Assembly: GCA_025267735.1 (NCBI GenBank)
Contig: CM046299.1
Span: 25,198,468 to 25,262,467, forward strand
Reading direction: 5' to 3'
DNA from: Mactra quadrangularis
Taxonomy: Eukaryota > Mollusca > Bivalvia > Venerida > Mactridae
DNA: 64,000 nucleotides
The notes under the pieces are model-generated. The model did no database searches and had not been told where the DNA came from. It saw nothing but the letters and a program-made list of their open reading frames with translations. The position numbers were made by a program, and so were the translations under genes. Shown here piece after piece: positions 15,101 to 30,100 of this stretch; within the stretch, counting starts at the first letter, position 1, and each line of letters begins with the position of its first letter.

Positions 15101-18100
15101 AGCTTTTTGGGAATTTTGACGGATATGTACGTTTGGGTATATATAAGAAAATCATGCGCCTAAATGACCAAGGAATTTCTTGTGAAAAATAACCGAATTC
15201 TAGCTATTCTTACCGTGGCAGTACTGAACAATTAATCGAAGTGGAAACAAAGAGTGGTATTGTTGTTAAAAGTTGAATTATCGCATATTTGCCAATATGT
15301 TATTCGGCTTTTCAAAATAGGGCAGTCATCAATTAGATACTTTGAGCTTGTTCTAGACTGACATTTAGATCATTCGCCCAGCATCCTTTGTGCAACCAAA
15401 TTTGCCATGTAAGTTGCGCAAAGAATTGGACTGTTGACGTATACCATCATTTGAAAATTTTAGGGACAATTCCATAAACTACGTATTAATATACACCTTA
15501 ACCCGAAGACATATTTGGCTGATGAAATCATTTATATGCATGAATACATGTCATTATCAATAAAACTTTGTGATGATAAAACTAACTAACCACTGAGTAT
15601 TAAAGATGATATTTAAAACTCTTATCCAAATACATTACTCTTCTCTTTTAGACCGATGAATTATCCGAAAAAATGTTATGGTAGATTCAAAATTTTCATT
15701 TTCAACCTTGCAAACCGATAGTTACTGCTTTAAAGTACGCACCAGGAGTAGGCAGTGCGTTGACCGTAGAAAAAATCTCTCTCTTTAAACGTGTTTACTC
15801 CAACAAACTACTAATAATGATTTTTTATGAGGAATCACATAACTGTAATAACAATATCCCTGTTTCTTGAGTAAGTCTTAATAAGTATGATATTTTTATC
15901 AAGTTATATGATCGTTTGTTTTCTTGCAAGGCCTGGGAGACATCTGTACAGGGACATTTCATAGATGAAATGCGAATACAAGACCGCCAATTGTGTTTCG
16001 AACTAACTTTAGAAATTTAAATACTAACAACTTCATACATTTTGTTTCAGAATCGTTGAGAATGCAACGTTTTGTTCAGTTCTAGACTCAGGGGTCACAT
16101 CATCCAATAAGAATTGGAGACCAGTGTCATGTAATAGTGTTAATTCTGTTCTTTGTTCAAAACCAAAAGGTAAACAAGGATCTTTAACACACAGATTTTG
16201 AAACAAATGAGCACATTACTGGACCTGCAGAAAATTATTATCCATACTATCAAACAGAGCACCTTATCGTCGCCAGTAATGTGCCATCTTAGTAAAATTG
16301 CAATTTTGAAAAAGCTTTTTTATTGAATGGAATTACATTTGATTGCTGAATTTGTATTTTTGTTTTTGTAAAATCATACCATTACAATGTCTTATAGAAG
16401 TCAAAATATTAAAAGACTTGCAAGACAAAGGAAGTATAACATTTTGAAAAACAATTTTAAATGGCCCTGTATGGTATAGTTTGACCATTAAGTGTTGTAT
16501 AATTTGTTGAAACAAGAACATGTAAAGTTCTCTTCGTTAAATGTTAATACTATTATTTCAGTTATCACAAGTTTCTTCTGTATTTATGCAACATGAAAAT
16601 AATGCTTAAGTAGCTGAAATGCAAACTAATTAAAAGCACATACCAGTATACATTGTTAATTCTTCATGCTGTCATTATTGTAAAAATAGTAGCAGCATTC
16701 ATATTTTTCTTGCTGGTGCGTTTTCTGCGTCCACCTCTTGACGTTTTAGAAAAATGTTGTTTTCAGTCTGGAATGTGATTTAACTAAATTCATCAAGTTT
16801 CAATATTTTAGGAACATGTCCTAGTGGATTTATTCAACATAAGTCAATGTGTTATTTACTTAAACTTGGAGAATTTATGACTTGGAATGAGGCAAGAAGC
16901 TTTTGTTCTCTAAGACAAACAACATTACTAGAAATTAAAGAGTAAGTATTTCTAAGATATTTCGAGATCCGAGTGTATAAGTGTTTTAAAGTGAAATGTT
17001 GATGAAAATACTCTTCAAGTTAAACCAAAGGGAACAAATTGCGTGTCAGAACTTTTGTTTTATGCTTTTCCATAGCCAATATAAAGTTATATCGCAGATG
17101 AGATTCGATGATTTCTTTATACAGATCTAGGCATTTCCATATAATATTTGTTTAAGGGGTGTCTATATCCACACTCCAGCCACACGATTTATCTGTTCAT
17201 GCAGACAATCTGATAGTATCACTATGAATGTAAGCCGATAATAATCGGTGATTAAAACAACCATTCAGAATACGATAAAATGTAATACTTTATTAAAGAG
17301 TCAACGCTTGATTACGAAAGTAGAGAAGCATTTGGAAAAAATATTTTCCCGTTGTTAAAAATGAGCTCTATTTTGTAAAAGGTTTACCCTTCCTTCATCA
17401 TGATAACATAAAAGTAGTTGTGTTACAGTAAGACTCGTATACTTTCTTTGTTTCTTTTGTCGTTAATAATTTATTAACACTTATAACTTAACACAGAGAA
17501 AATATTTTGAACCGAGAATCGCTGGCAGTTTTACCTGAAATAATAAAATTCCTATGAGTAACTGGTGAAATGAATATGCTACATTACATTTTGCAGAGTT
17601 TTTTTTAGTTTACCCCTATTTTGTTTTCGACCTGTATTACTACAAAACTTAAAAGTCAATGCTAAATTAACTTTCAAACCAGTTTTCAAGAACATCGTAA
17701 AGTACTGGTGAAAAATATAAAAAATGACATTTTCTGATTTTGAATATTTTACAACTTACGAACTAACTGTTTTCTGCTTCCGATTTGGAATGTAAATGTA
17801 CATTTAGTCTACCAGTGTGATTTTAACAAGGCAGTTGCAAGAATATCAGTTATTTTGTACTGTTTTAGAATACTATAATAAAATTATATATATTGCCACC
17901 TGAAAGACCTGATAGTGCCTATAACATTTCATACATTTTTTCTAAGTATATGGAAACTTTTAGGGGATGAAAATGAATAATTTGTATATGAAGCTTTGTT
18001 TTAAGTATATGTTTAAAACTCTGTGCATCAATACATCAATAACTCAATATTTTTTAGTGACGAAACCTGGTTTTTTATGTCAAATTTATTCAAGAAACAA

Positions 18101-21100
18101 TATGATTTTACAGATGTTCAATCTATTTCAAAAATATGGCTTGGGATCACAGGTAACATATTGTACTCATTGTAAACAATAATACTGTTCTACGTCTCAT
18201 TTTATACCAAAAAATTAAATACAGAGAAAAGTACGTTTTAAATGTACAATAAAGGCAGTTGGTCTAAGCAACACACCGGCTAGATTTTTTATGTTGGCAT
18301 TACATCCATTACAAAAGCTTCAATAGCCAGACCGCCAAAGTAATATGGGTTTTCTTCAGAATACATATATGAGAATTTGGGACATTAAAACATCATTATA
18401 ACAGAATGTAATTTAGCAATCTCCAGACATAGTTATCAAAATTCAGTTTCCGACTAGAGAAACAATAGGTACGGCAAGCATGTACGTTTCCAGAGCAGGA
18501 ATTTACTTAATCTATATCAGTTTTGACGTACAGTGCAATCCATAATTATAAATGTGTGATTTGATTTTAAACACATATCTTCAGACACAATTATATGTAT
18601 AACGATTACAATTGTATAAAGTGTCATTACTTTCATTTCAAATGTTAGTATATTAAGTGCCCTAGTGTTTCAATACACCTGAAATAAAATACATGTATAG
18701 TTTTATTATCGAAAACCAACCAGTAAACAAAATTGAAAATAACTTTGTATGACAATGCTTTAATTATTAATGCATGATTATTTTATTTCACAGTATCTGT
18801 ATCAGACTTCCAGACATGGACATGGTTGTCTGACTCAAAAGACGTCGGTGCATTTGAAAAGAAACTCATTGGATCACAGTCATCTTCATTATCCGAGAAA
18901 TGCATATATGTTGACATCAGTAAGCAGTTTTTTTCTGTAGTAAACCCACCTTTTCACACTTCATAAACATTACTGCAGCGAATTCAGAATATGTGTATTA
19001 TAAGATCTAACATTTACGAGTCTTACCGTAAACTTGTATTTTGAATTCATTAGGTTGGATACAACATGTTAATTTTGATATTTGATTATTTATTGACTGT
19101 TTTACTAAACATTAAATGCAACATACTAACTTGTCGAATAGATAGAACAGCAGCACTGTAGTTAAATTGTAATGTGAAATTACTAATAACATATAAATGT
19201 TTCATTTAGAAACGCTAGCGTATACTTTTAGATAAAATATTCAAACTATTAATGAAAATTTGTAAACGTTGTTTGGCCATACTGCTTAAAGCTTATTGGA
19301 TTCATTTTGCACCTACTAAAAGTCTATAATGGCTAAACTGTTGAGCTAAATGAGATGCCTTCTTGCCTAAATTTCGTATTGTATTTGACAGATTATTATA
19401 CTTTATAGCTCTTATCAATTGTATCGTGGAGAAACGGCATATTTACAGAAGTGTGGTGATTATATTACATTTGTTTTTGCAGACACAAGTAAATGGATTG
19501 TTGGAAATTGTGCCAACGTAGGTGGTGCTGTGTGTACTCTTCCTGTGAATACACCTATGGTTTTACCTCCTAATGGCAAAGGTATACTATCATCAGATTT
19601 GGGTCATGTTCTTTCTGTGTTCCATTTATTGGCTTTATATCATATGGCAAGTTATAAGATGGATTGATATAATTAACAAGGAATGAAAATAATTAAAAAT
19701 AATTACCCTAACACAGAAATGTTAAAACAAGTAGAAACATAAAGTGTAAACGATATAGTATTGTGTACTCTTTGAAGATGTACTTATTTATATCTAATTA
19801 GGATAGTACAATTATTATATTACAGTGCATTTATAATTTTTCTTCATTTCTTTTAGGTCGCTAGAAAACTGTCAATATTTCAAATTTCATCGTCACTTTT
19901 CTAATTTCTCATATCATTTAAAACGCACAATTTTCTGTGAATAAATGCATGTCCAAATGATAGTTTCATTGGTTTTGTGCTAGTATTAAATTCTGAATGA
20001 TTCTTGATTTAAAATAGTGTCCGAATGAAAAATATACAAATGTACATACCAAGTTCATTACGTTTTAATCCACCCAAACACTGCGTATAAGACTTTTGAA
20101 ATCCTATTGACCTATTTTGTATTGGTCAATGATATAATTATCTCTCTCTCTTGCAGATGAATACAAATGTGAAGGTGATGCGAAATTGCATGATAAATTT
20201 TGTTACGAAATGATCACTGAAAAAATGGACTGGTATAACGCTAGATGGCATTGTGGACTAAGAAATAGTGATCTTGCAACCATAATGTCTGAGGAAGAAC
20301 TATTCCTGATTCGCAGATGTAAGTATTAGACCTTGTGTTATTTTGTGTTGTTTCATAGTTCATGTGACGAACTAAGTTACCGATAGAATAGAAATAATCT
20401 TATTCCACACTTTATGTTATCAACATAGTGATTTTCATTTCCAAGTTTCAAATTGCACAACGATTACACAGCAAAAAAATATTATGTGTGATTTTGATTG
20501 CACCCAAGTTTTGTATTTTGCGTATTTTATGCCTTTAAGCCAAAAAACAAAACCATAAGAAATCGTATAAAACCGTCTTAAGAAGTATACCATATCTTTA
20601 TTTTTAGTTTGGCAAGCCTCGTTTGATATTGAGTTATGGATAGGACTAAACGACCAAGAAAACGAGGGAACATTCACCTGGTTGAATACTGGTATACAGG
20701 TGATTTTCAAAATATATGACTTTTTTTAAAATTGTTTTTGTGTAACATATATAGTTAGACATCTTATTACTTTAAAAGATATCATATTTGCACATAAGCC
20801 TTATTGTACATCCGACAATCCCACTTGGTCGGTTTAGAGACTCGGTCGAGTATGGAAAGACATAACGAATAAAGTAGTCGAACTCAGGACGTATTTTCCT
20901 GATGAAACACACTTTAGGCCGTGATGACCGATTTACTTCTGTATTAAAACTTGATTTAAATATTGCATTTTAAATGCACCATTTTTTGCACGATGATGTA
21001 ATTCATACATTTGTTTGTAAACAATATTCGCATGGCCGGTACATTCCGAGACAATTTTGGCAAATGTAAATCAGACACCCACTATGAAAAGTGATAAATA

Positions 21101-24100
21101 TATTTTATTTTTTATACTGTTTTACATAACTAGCCTAGATATACCAATTGGATGGATGCTCAACCAAACAATGCTGAGATTGGACAACAATACTCCGAGA
21201 ACTGTGCAGTAATATACTTGAACCAAGAAAAAAGTAAAACTAGTGGCAAATGGCTTGATTATCCTTGTAGTGTTAACAGAGGTTTTGTATGTAAAAGGCC
21301 AGCTTGTAAGTCATTATTGTCATTATCTTGTTTTATACGTACATTATGAATCAAGGTTAAGCATCAGAATTTCAATGAAAACACTTTTTAGAGCGAAATC
21401 ATATAAATCTATTAGTTATATCTTCCGCAATAATATGTTGCAGAACGAGTACACAACTTGATATTGATGACAAAACAAAAGTGTCACGCGAACATATATT
21501 GCGTTTATCTTATCTATTAGTGTACTCAGAATTGAGCGTTTAGCAATAACTGAAATTATAATAAATAAAAACTTGTTTGTTAATGTTCCAATTGTATTGT
21601 CTACCTAATGTAATATTTAATTGTTAGTTATATTGAATTTGAATCTTTTGTTTTATTAACACTGCATTTATTAAGTTAATGAATATGGATTATATGAGAA
21701 AATAACATTTTGATATTTCTAAATATATTTAGCAAATTATTTACTAAAGCTGTGTATTATATGTGGGATTATTGTAACATCGTACTATAACTTCATTTTT
21801 ACAAGTTCTAGATAATTTAGTGTCTAAGTTTATTTTTATTTTCAAACAAAAGATTTAAACATTGCTCCTGGAAGTCTTGTGACAATCAACTCTGCAAGAG
21901 CAGATAGTTTGGTAGATTCATGTACCGATGCTACTCAACAGTGTTGTAAGGCCCTGACTACACATGATACAGTGCAGGTTGATCTTGGTAGTGTACGACA
22001 TATACATTATATGACCATCATTGGGGGTAAGAATTATTAGAAGTACGTACGTATGTAGAGTTATTGCTGGTAAAATCCTTTAATCCCGATTTATCTTTAC
22101 CTAAAAACTTCAAACGTGATTTGAAATATAATTGGTTTATTTTAAATAAAGAATCTAATACTTATGACACCTTCAAATTCTTTAAAGTAAATGTAAATGA
22201 GAATTAGGGTCGAGTTTAATTAATAGTATTGAATCTATTTTATTCCAATTCTGTTTACAATGATTTTTATGAAATTATTATATTCAATGCATTTTGTCTT
22301 CAGAGTTTGATTCTGATGTTAAACTGGCAGCTTCTAATGACTTTAGTGATGAAACAAACAAAGCTTCATTAAATGTTAGATTTAAGAAAGTTGCAAACCA
22401 AATGCTTGCAGAAGTGTTTGAACATTTTGAAGGAAGGTTGGTTTCTTATTTTCATGAAAGTATCTAAATATTATGTACAGTTTGAAACTTTTCTTTGTAC
22501 TTTGAGGTTTAGTTATGCATGCTATACGTCTTCAGACATTTACCACATACATTTCATTTTTTAGGAAAAACAAAACATTTCAAGTGATACATAAACATCG
22601 AAACATGCTCAATTTACGTTCGATATATAACCGATTTGAAAAAAGCACACAACTTCACAAACTAGTATGTCCATATTGATAACCGAGCCTTACAATTTAG
22701 CAAGTTGTACTTGTAGATAATGTCCAAGTAAGACTTATCTAAGTGGTGCTGACTAAATGATAATCGACTTAGAAAATTAGACAACTTTTGATGATGTTTT
22801 TGTATGCTACATGACATTCTTTATGGATTTAGTATAGTTTAACTTTAGTGGAATGTGTAGTGGACTTATATGATTCAAAGTTTGTCAGTAGGTAAATTCA
22901 AAGTTATCACTGATATATTTGAATGTAGCATATACTTCAATCACCATTGAAATGCTTTCCTTTTCCAAAAGGTTATTCCTCAATTAGCATGCTATGCAGA
23001 GGAGCTTTTTGTCATTTTACTGGTCTAAGCAGTTATTTTGTCATTTAAGGTCAATCATATGTTAATTCTTTAATACAACTTTTTTAATTTAGATATATAT
23101 TCGTTACACACAAACTTAACAAGGAAATTCCGAAATCAATGCAAATTTGTGAAATATCAATTTATACAGGTAATTATCATATGTTATTCTTTTTGTCTAA
23201 AACTTAAAATTTTAAGCATAGTTAAATAGAGAAACGATATAAATGATTATCTTAACTGTTCACCTGTTTCCTTATTGTATAAAACACCCTAAGCCTATAT
23301 TTTACATTTCTTTCCATGAGCACTAATAAATAGGCTGCAGTCAGATTAAAGTTGTGGCCCTATTGATTATAATTCGGCGTTCATTATTCAATTACTGCGC
23401 GTAGAAGAACACAGCCCTTTATGAAAGTGTGCTAATTTTAACAATTTTTCGTAAAAAGGAGGATAATGCTCAATTATAAAGCATATAAACGCTGGTTTCG
23501 CTTGAAGCATTAGAACGAATTTATTTCTGTACTCAATAGTCCAATTTTACAGAATTTTTTGTTTGTTTCAGATGATAGTGTACCATCATTTGTATCACAA
23601 AATGGAATACCTAAAGAAAATGGTAGTCTTGTACAAATAAAGATAATTTATTGTTTATTCGTTAACCTTTTTAAGCAAGCCAAATCTCAATTAAAATATC
23701 ATTTTGCTTATGCTAAATAAACATGTACTCAGTTCTCATTGATCGGTTACGTCAGCTTCTTGGTTGATCTGATTATGTAAATTTAAATCTCTGGTTCGAA
23801 TTCGACATTTTGCTGGCTGATAAGTTGATTTGCTGGTATGTTTAGAAACGCAATATGTTAGATGCATATAAAGCCATTTGAAATAAAGTTGAAACTATGT
23901 ATGGTTTTAGGAAAATAAGCAAGGGAAGTCTGCTCAGTACCTGGATTTATATTTTCATAAACATCATTCTTAATAGCGAAATAAGCAATACATTTTGAAG
24001 TCAAATAGATGACGTAACAACACTGCATTTTTTACTTCTAATTTTTTTTCTGATGTATGTACGTCGTTTTTGTCATTTGTTGAACACAATCTGCATAATC

Positions 24101-27100
24101 TGAATTGTTTTGTTTCAGTTCCATGTGTTCAAGTTTCTTCTACTTGGAAAGGCAATGTAAGTCACACAGTAAGTGGTAGATTGTGTCAACAGTGGTCAAT
24201 CCAATCACCTCATACTCATGTGTTTAATCATCATGTAGGAAATGAGACACCATCTGAAGCTTCGAACTATTGTAGAGATCCTACTGGTTATGGATACCTC
24301 TGGTGCTACACTACAGATCCGGATGTAAAATGGGAGATTTGTAATGTGGACCGGTGTAATGGTTAGTGGTCATTCTATTTATTTAAAAAATTCAAACATA
24401 ATCTTATTTTGTAGAACGAGGAAAGTTCAGGGTAAAACCTTATCTCAACAAAATATATGAGAATATATTGTATTATTTAATATAGAATGTTTATTTGTGC
24501 GCCTCTCGATCACAATTGTCAGTTTACAACTTTCTACTTGAAAGCCTGAAGGAGGTATGATGAAAAATTTAATTAAATGATAATTATTTTTTTCCTATTC
24601 TTGAGCATTTGTGGCTTACAAATGTGCGACATTTTGAACCCGGTTTACTTTTTATCACAGCACTAATAAAAGATCCGAAAACAGACGAAGTTACTCATTT
24701 TTCCAATATCAATGTTGAATAGTAAGAAAAGAAAACATAGTTGTGCGTTGATGGTGTACCCATTTTTGATAGATTCCAATTGCTAATGCATTTTCATGTA
24801 TATTTATATTTCACATATGAACATAGTATTTTCGTATCTTAATGTACTCGTCGCATTTGAGTCTGAAGCGACGTAAGGATGATCATCACCCCTGTTTCGT
24901 GTAAGGGGTAGATTTAGACTGAATTAATTGATTCCGTGTTTATACTTGAAATTGTTACTGTTCGTATCTCTTTCATCCCAATAACGACCACTATAATGTT
25001 CTGCTTACAATGTATCAAAGCATCTGCAAGAATGCGTTAAAGAAGTTTATTTTTTTATTAGTTGAACCCGACGCACTAACAGGCAGATACACACCTCAGC
25101 CACCAAAACCAGGTAATTGTATTATTTTTTATAATTATAAAACACGTAAGCTGTATTGCAGTTCTATTGTCAGAATAATGCTAAATTTGGCATTTTGTTT
25201 TTGTAAGCTATTTGATACAGTCACATGTTTTTGTTGAACATTTTGTTTATTTAAATGACCACGCTTGTATCATGCTTGTTCTTTCAAATCACATTTGTAA
25301 AATAATACAAACGTTTATCCGCTCAAATTCGTTTTTCAAATAATTAGTTAAGTTAAAAGTTGATTGTGACATGCCTCTATCAAGATTTTGAATGCATTTA
25401 TCACATTCTTTTTTTAAAAGAATCGGGATTAAATTTGTCTGAAATTCAAGATATTCTAATATGCATCATGACATTTAATTAAAAATCTTGTGCATTGAAA
25501 TATAAGTCAGTAAACAATGATATTATGCAAAATTACTGTAAAGTATTAGGTATGAGTGTGGTCTTTAAACTGTTTTGTTGACTGTATTTATAATTCATGA
25601 CAATGACATTGGAGCATTCATTTAACATTTTTAGAGTGTGAAGATTGCCTTATAATTGGAGATGGGTTGAAAACATGGGGGGATTCATATCAAGCTTGTG
25701 ATACATTCGACAATGTTCTTCCTATGTATCTAAATGAAGAAGACTTCAATACAGGTTGGTCTATCTTTTGTGTTGCGCGTGTTTGACATTCTATTTTAAC
25801 CGTCATATTATACAGACGACACTAATATAACTTAAAATGTAAATAGTGTTTTAACATGTTTCATCAAGTCCCATTACAGGTAAAATCAAATCAGTTTGCA
25901 CCGTTATTTTTCTAGTGACCTCTACTTTTTGAATAATATATAGAAGTAAAGAAATGAAGTTGTGTTTAAAATCTGCTTTCATATACACGTCAGTCGATGT
26001 TTCAATTTTAAACGATAATCTCTGATCATTGAAATCATCTTTAGGCAAGTGATCCCTCATTTGCACCTGATTGGAATGGTAAATGTACTTCTCAAGGAAA
26101 TTATCAGTTCCTTAGTCGGGTTCGAATGAGGGACCTTACGACCTTTAAGTGCGCGTCCTACCACTATGCCACTGCTTCTACTTCATACGACAATGACTAT
26201 GATCATTTTACCTTTTTGATTGAGACAACAGATTGAGACATACTATATATCCGACAAGAAAAGAAATCAGGACATTATTTTGGACTCGTATCCCAAGCTA
26301 GTTCACATTGTGATACAGTGGAGTAATGTCCCTTGCATGGTGTTTACTTTGTGAGTTGAATTGCCAGATTTTGTGCGAGGATTCATTTCTGGTTTATTAT
26401 GATTGTAAAGACAAGTGTGTTATCAGAGAACAAAATATTAACCTTATTTGTAGGCATTAACATCTCTCTTACATATTTTGTGTTTTAGCTATTACTATTA
26501 TTAGGGGGGGGTTTGTTAATTTGACTTCTTTATGAGACCCTGTTTAAAACATGCTACATGTACTGACATGTAAGGAAAAGCATATCTTTTTAATTTCTGA
26601 CCCTATTAACCCCCTGTACATACCCTCTGAAGGTTGGCCATGTCCATTTTTCAAATAAATTACCATTTTTTACATTTAATTGCAATAAGTTGTATGTATT
26701 GGACTGCACTATGTCAATTTATAGGTTTATTAAGGTGCTAAGTTCAAATATGAAGTTAACACAACATTAATCAAACCAATATGGCTGAAAATTCTAAATG
26801 GCAGCCAAAATAACCATAGTACGAGCATATTCGGGAGTTTATTTGTCCTGGACATTTAATATGTTGAATCATGCCAGCAAAATGTCTAGCTATAGGTTTC
26901 TTAAGGTGATGAATTCAAAAAGGGAGTTAATTTAAGAAACTAAAATGGCGAAACATTCAAAATGGCTGCCAGATTTAACCAGTTTGTTTGAGCATATTCG
27001 GGTAATTAATTATCCTGGGCATTCAACGTGTTGAATCATGCTAACATTATGTCAATTTATCAGTTTGTTAAAAAATTTTGTTCAAATATGAAGTCAAAAC

Positions 27101-30100
27101 TAATTTAAACAACCCAATATGACCAAAAATTCAAAATAGCCACCAAAATAACAAATTTTCAATGTATACTGGTAATCAATGGTACATATCTATATGTTGA
27201 ATCATGGTTTGTTATCACTCTTAATGCAATTGTTTAGATTATTTGTAAAATAATAACGCAAAAATCATATATTGCAGTATAATAATCTGCAAGAACTTTT
27301 ATCTTAAGATGCTATAAACTCATATAAACTAAATATTTATTGAGGTATGTCAGTTCAACACAAAAGTCAGACCTGAAATTGCTCAAATAGATTTTCAGAT
27401 TGGTGGCCTACACTTTCAAAGGCTATAGCAAAGATCCAGTTGAAATAAAGATACTAATGGATAGAGGGCTTTTTGGTTCAAACCCACAAGAGTCAAGGCC
27501 AATTTCCTTGCACAAGAAATATACTTGCAATTGTTTACTTCATGATGGGGTGAATCATTCGCCAATTGGTGTCTTTAATTTACGTATTTTCCATAGTCCA
27601 ATAGTGTAATGTTTAATTATACATTATCAGGCAACTCATATATATATAAATATACTAGTAGTCAAATGACCAGTGAAAATAGCTGCAAATTTGGTTAAAA
27701 TATGTAATCTTAAACGTTTTGTGTTTAAGTTCTTGTAGCATTGTTTCTGTAGAAAATGTTCCAAATGTTTTCTGCTCATCCTTAGTTATAGAGAAACTAT
27801 TCTATATCTGTTTGTATTTATAAGTTTATGTCTTTATATATAAATTCTCTTAGTTACAAAGTGTATGAAATGTGAGCTAAAAAGGTTTCCTGTCTGTTTT
27901 AGCATTCATGAGAGATTCAAAGGTTTTATCAATTAACACATTGCATTTTGCTTGGTTTGGCTGTGATTGTATCAACCACCCCTTGCCTATTTCAATTATT
28001 GTTTTCTTTACTTTTCTTTTACTCGGTTTACACATAAGCAATCTCATGTTTTAATCACGGAATGTCTTGCATTTGTTTCAACCGTGCACAGTTGGCCAAA
28101 TAATTGAACACCATCATCTCAATCATTAGTTTAAAGGGCTAGTTAAAAGAAATGCAAGTAAGTATAAACAAATTAATAGAGGTATAACCAAAATTGCAAA
28201 TCAGAATTAAAGGGAATGACACAACTGTTTTTGTGATATTGAAAAATTGGAGAATACAATTCTTTGAATCTCTGAAAGCAATTGTTGGTCCATTTACTTT
28301 TTGTGAAGATTTTGATACATACATAAGCCAAAAAATTAGAAATAGAGTAAGTAAATGAATTGCATCTAGAAATCTGATAAGCTATAAGATCATTCTTTAC
28401 CAAGAAACCATTGCTTTATTATATTTTCAGAATTTACCAACACAATACAGTCTTGTTAAAAAAAGTTGCAATCTATATTGTAGCTTAGATGCTTACATGA
28501 TAGCATACAGCCATCACCCATGGTGATCATTTAGTTACTAATATCTATAAAATTTCCAGGGAATTTTAACTCTACTTTGCAACCAAAGTGCCAAGACTTT
28601 TGCTATACACATACTCATCAACATCTAAATGAAGTAAAGCAATCAAAGACACAGTTTTTAATCAAGACACCATATGTGCCGCTGCTGAGGTTGGAACGAA
28701 TGACCTCTTAGACCTTAACCTCTAATCATACCTCTAGAGCTCTACCTCGGCTATATAATGAATAAAATAAATTTACACACTTATAATCAAGTGTCATAAA
28801 TTTGGTCTTCTGTTAAGATTTCATTAACTAGAGTTTATTTATAAATTGCGTAACATGTTTAAAGTGTGCCGTTTATAACTGAAATATGATTTATTTTGGC
28901 GGCCTTTTTGAATTTTCTGCCATATTTGTTTGTTTAATTTAGATTTGGAGTTAATATTTGAACTCAGCACCATAAAACCTTTAGATTGATATATTGCAGG
29001 CATGATTCAACACATTCAATGCCCAGTAAATATAATACCTAAATATGTCCAAAATTTGGGTCATTTTGGCAGCCATTTTGAATTTTCCGCCATATTAAGT
29101 TGTTCAATTTAGATTCTTACTTCATATTTAAACTCAGCAGCCTAACAAACCTACATATTGATATATTGAAAGCCTATAAGAATTGATTTAAAACAGCTGG
29201 ATATAAAAAATTGTTATTTTTGTGTAAAACGGGCGTGTCCGACTTTCAAGGGGTATGTACAGGGGTGTTAATGGGGTCACACAAATTTTTTTGTTGTTGA
29301 TTCTATTATCATATTGATGGCACTATATTCTAAGCAGGGTTTCACATGGTTATTTTTTAAAAATGAAATTAACAACCCCCTCCCCTACTATTACATCGTT
29401 AATACCTCACACCTTTACTTATAACAACAGTTTATTGATATTTGACATTGCTCTCCGGTAGTTTATAACTTTTGTTTGAATGAATTTCTTTGTTTGCAGA
29501 TAAACTCAAAGCATTTGCAAATGATAAACAATTCTGGCTCAGTATTTATTATGATAGCAGCAAAAAGAAGTGGTTCCTTTCATTAAGCGGTGTTCAAGCT
29601 CCAAGTTTTTTGAATGACCTAATAGGTACTTTTAATTTTTAGTTTTGATCAGGTGCAGAAAGATGATTAATGCATAAATGCTTCTCTGTAGTTTACGAGG
29701 TTGGTCTATGATGCAAATGAAATGAAGGCAAATGCATTGCCTATAAATATGTATTGCCTTCTTTATCATTCTTTTGCACTAGTTTTAACCATCATGCAAA
29801 TGTTTTTGCGCAACATAATATGCCTGTTGGTAATACATGTACACGTTTTGATAAAAATTAATATGAAGCCGTAAAACAAACAATGGTAATAATAAGTTAC
29901 ATATATGGTTTTCATCAGTGCTTATATTTTGTAACTTGTATTTCTGGATGTAATCTTATGATAAACGTCAATAAAAATCAAGAATCGGCGAAAAAGATCT
30001 AATATAATGATATTTTATCTATATCATAGATAACACCACGCTTTCCCAAACAATGTGTGCTGTTGGAAATGCAAATGGGCAGATATTTGTTAAGAGTTGT

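Noticed and set aside
20435..20710. 91-codon minus-strand frame
   Set aside because: It overlaps the real CTLD-D exon antisense and has no domain.
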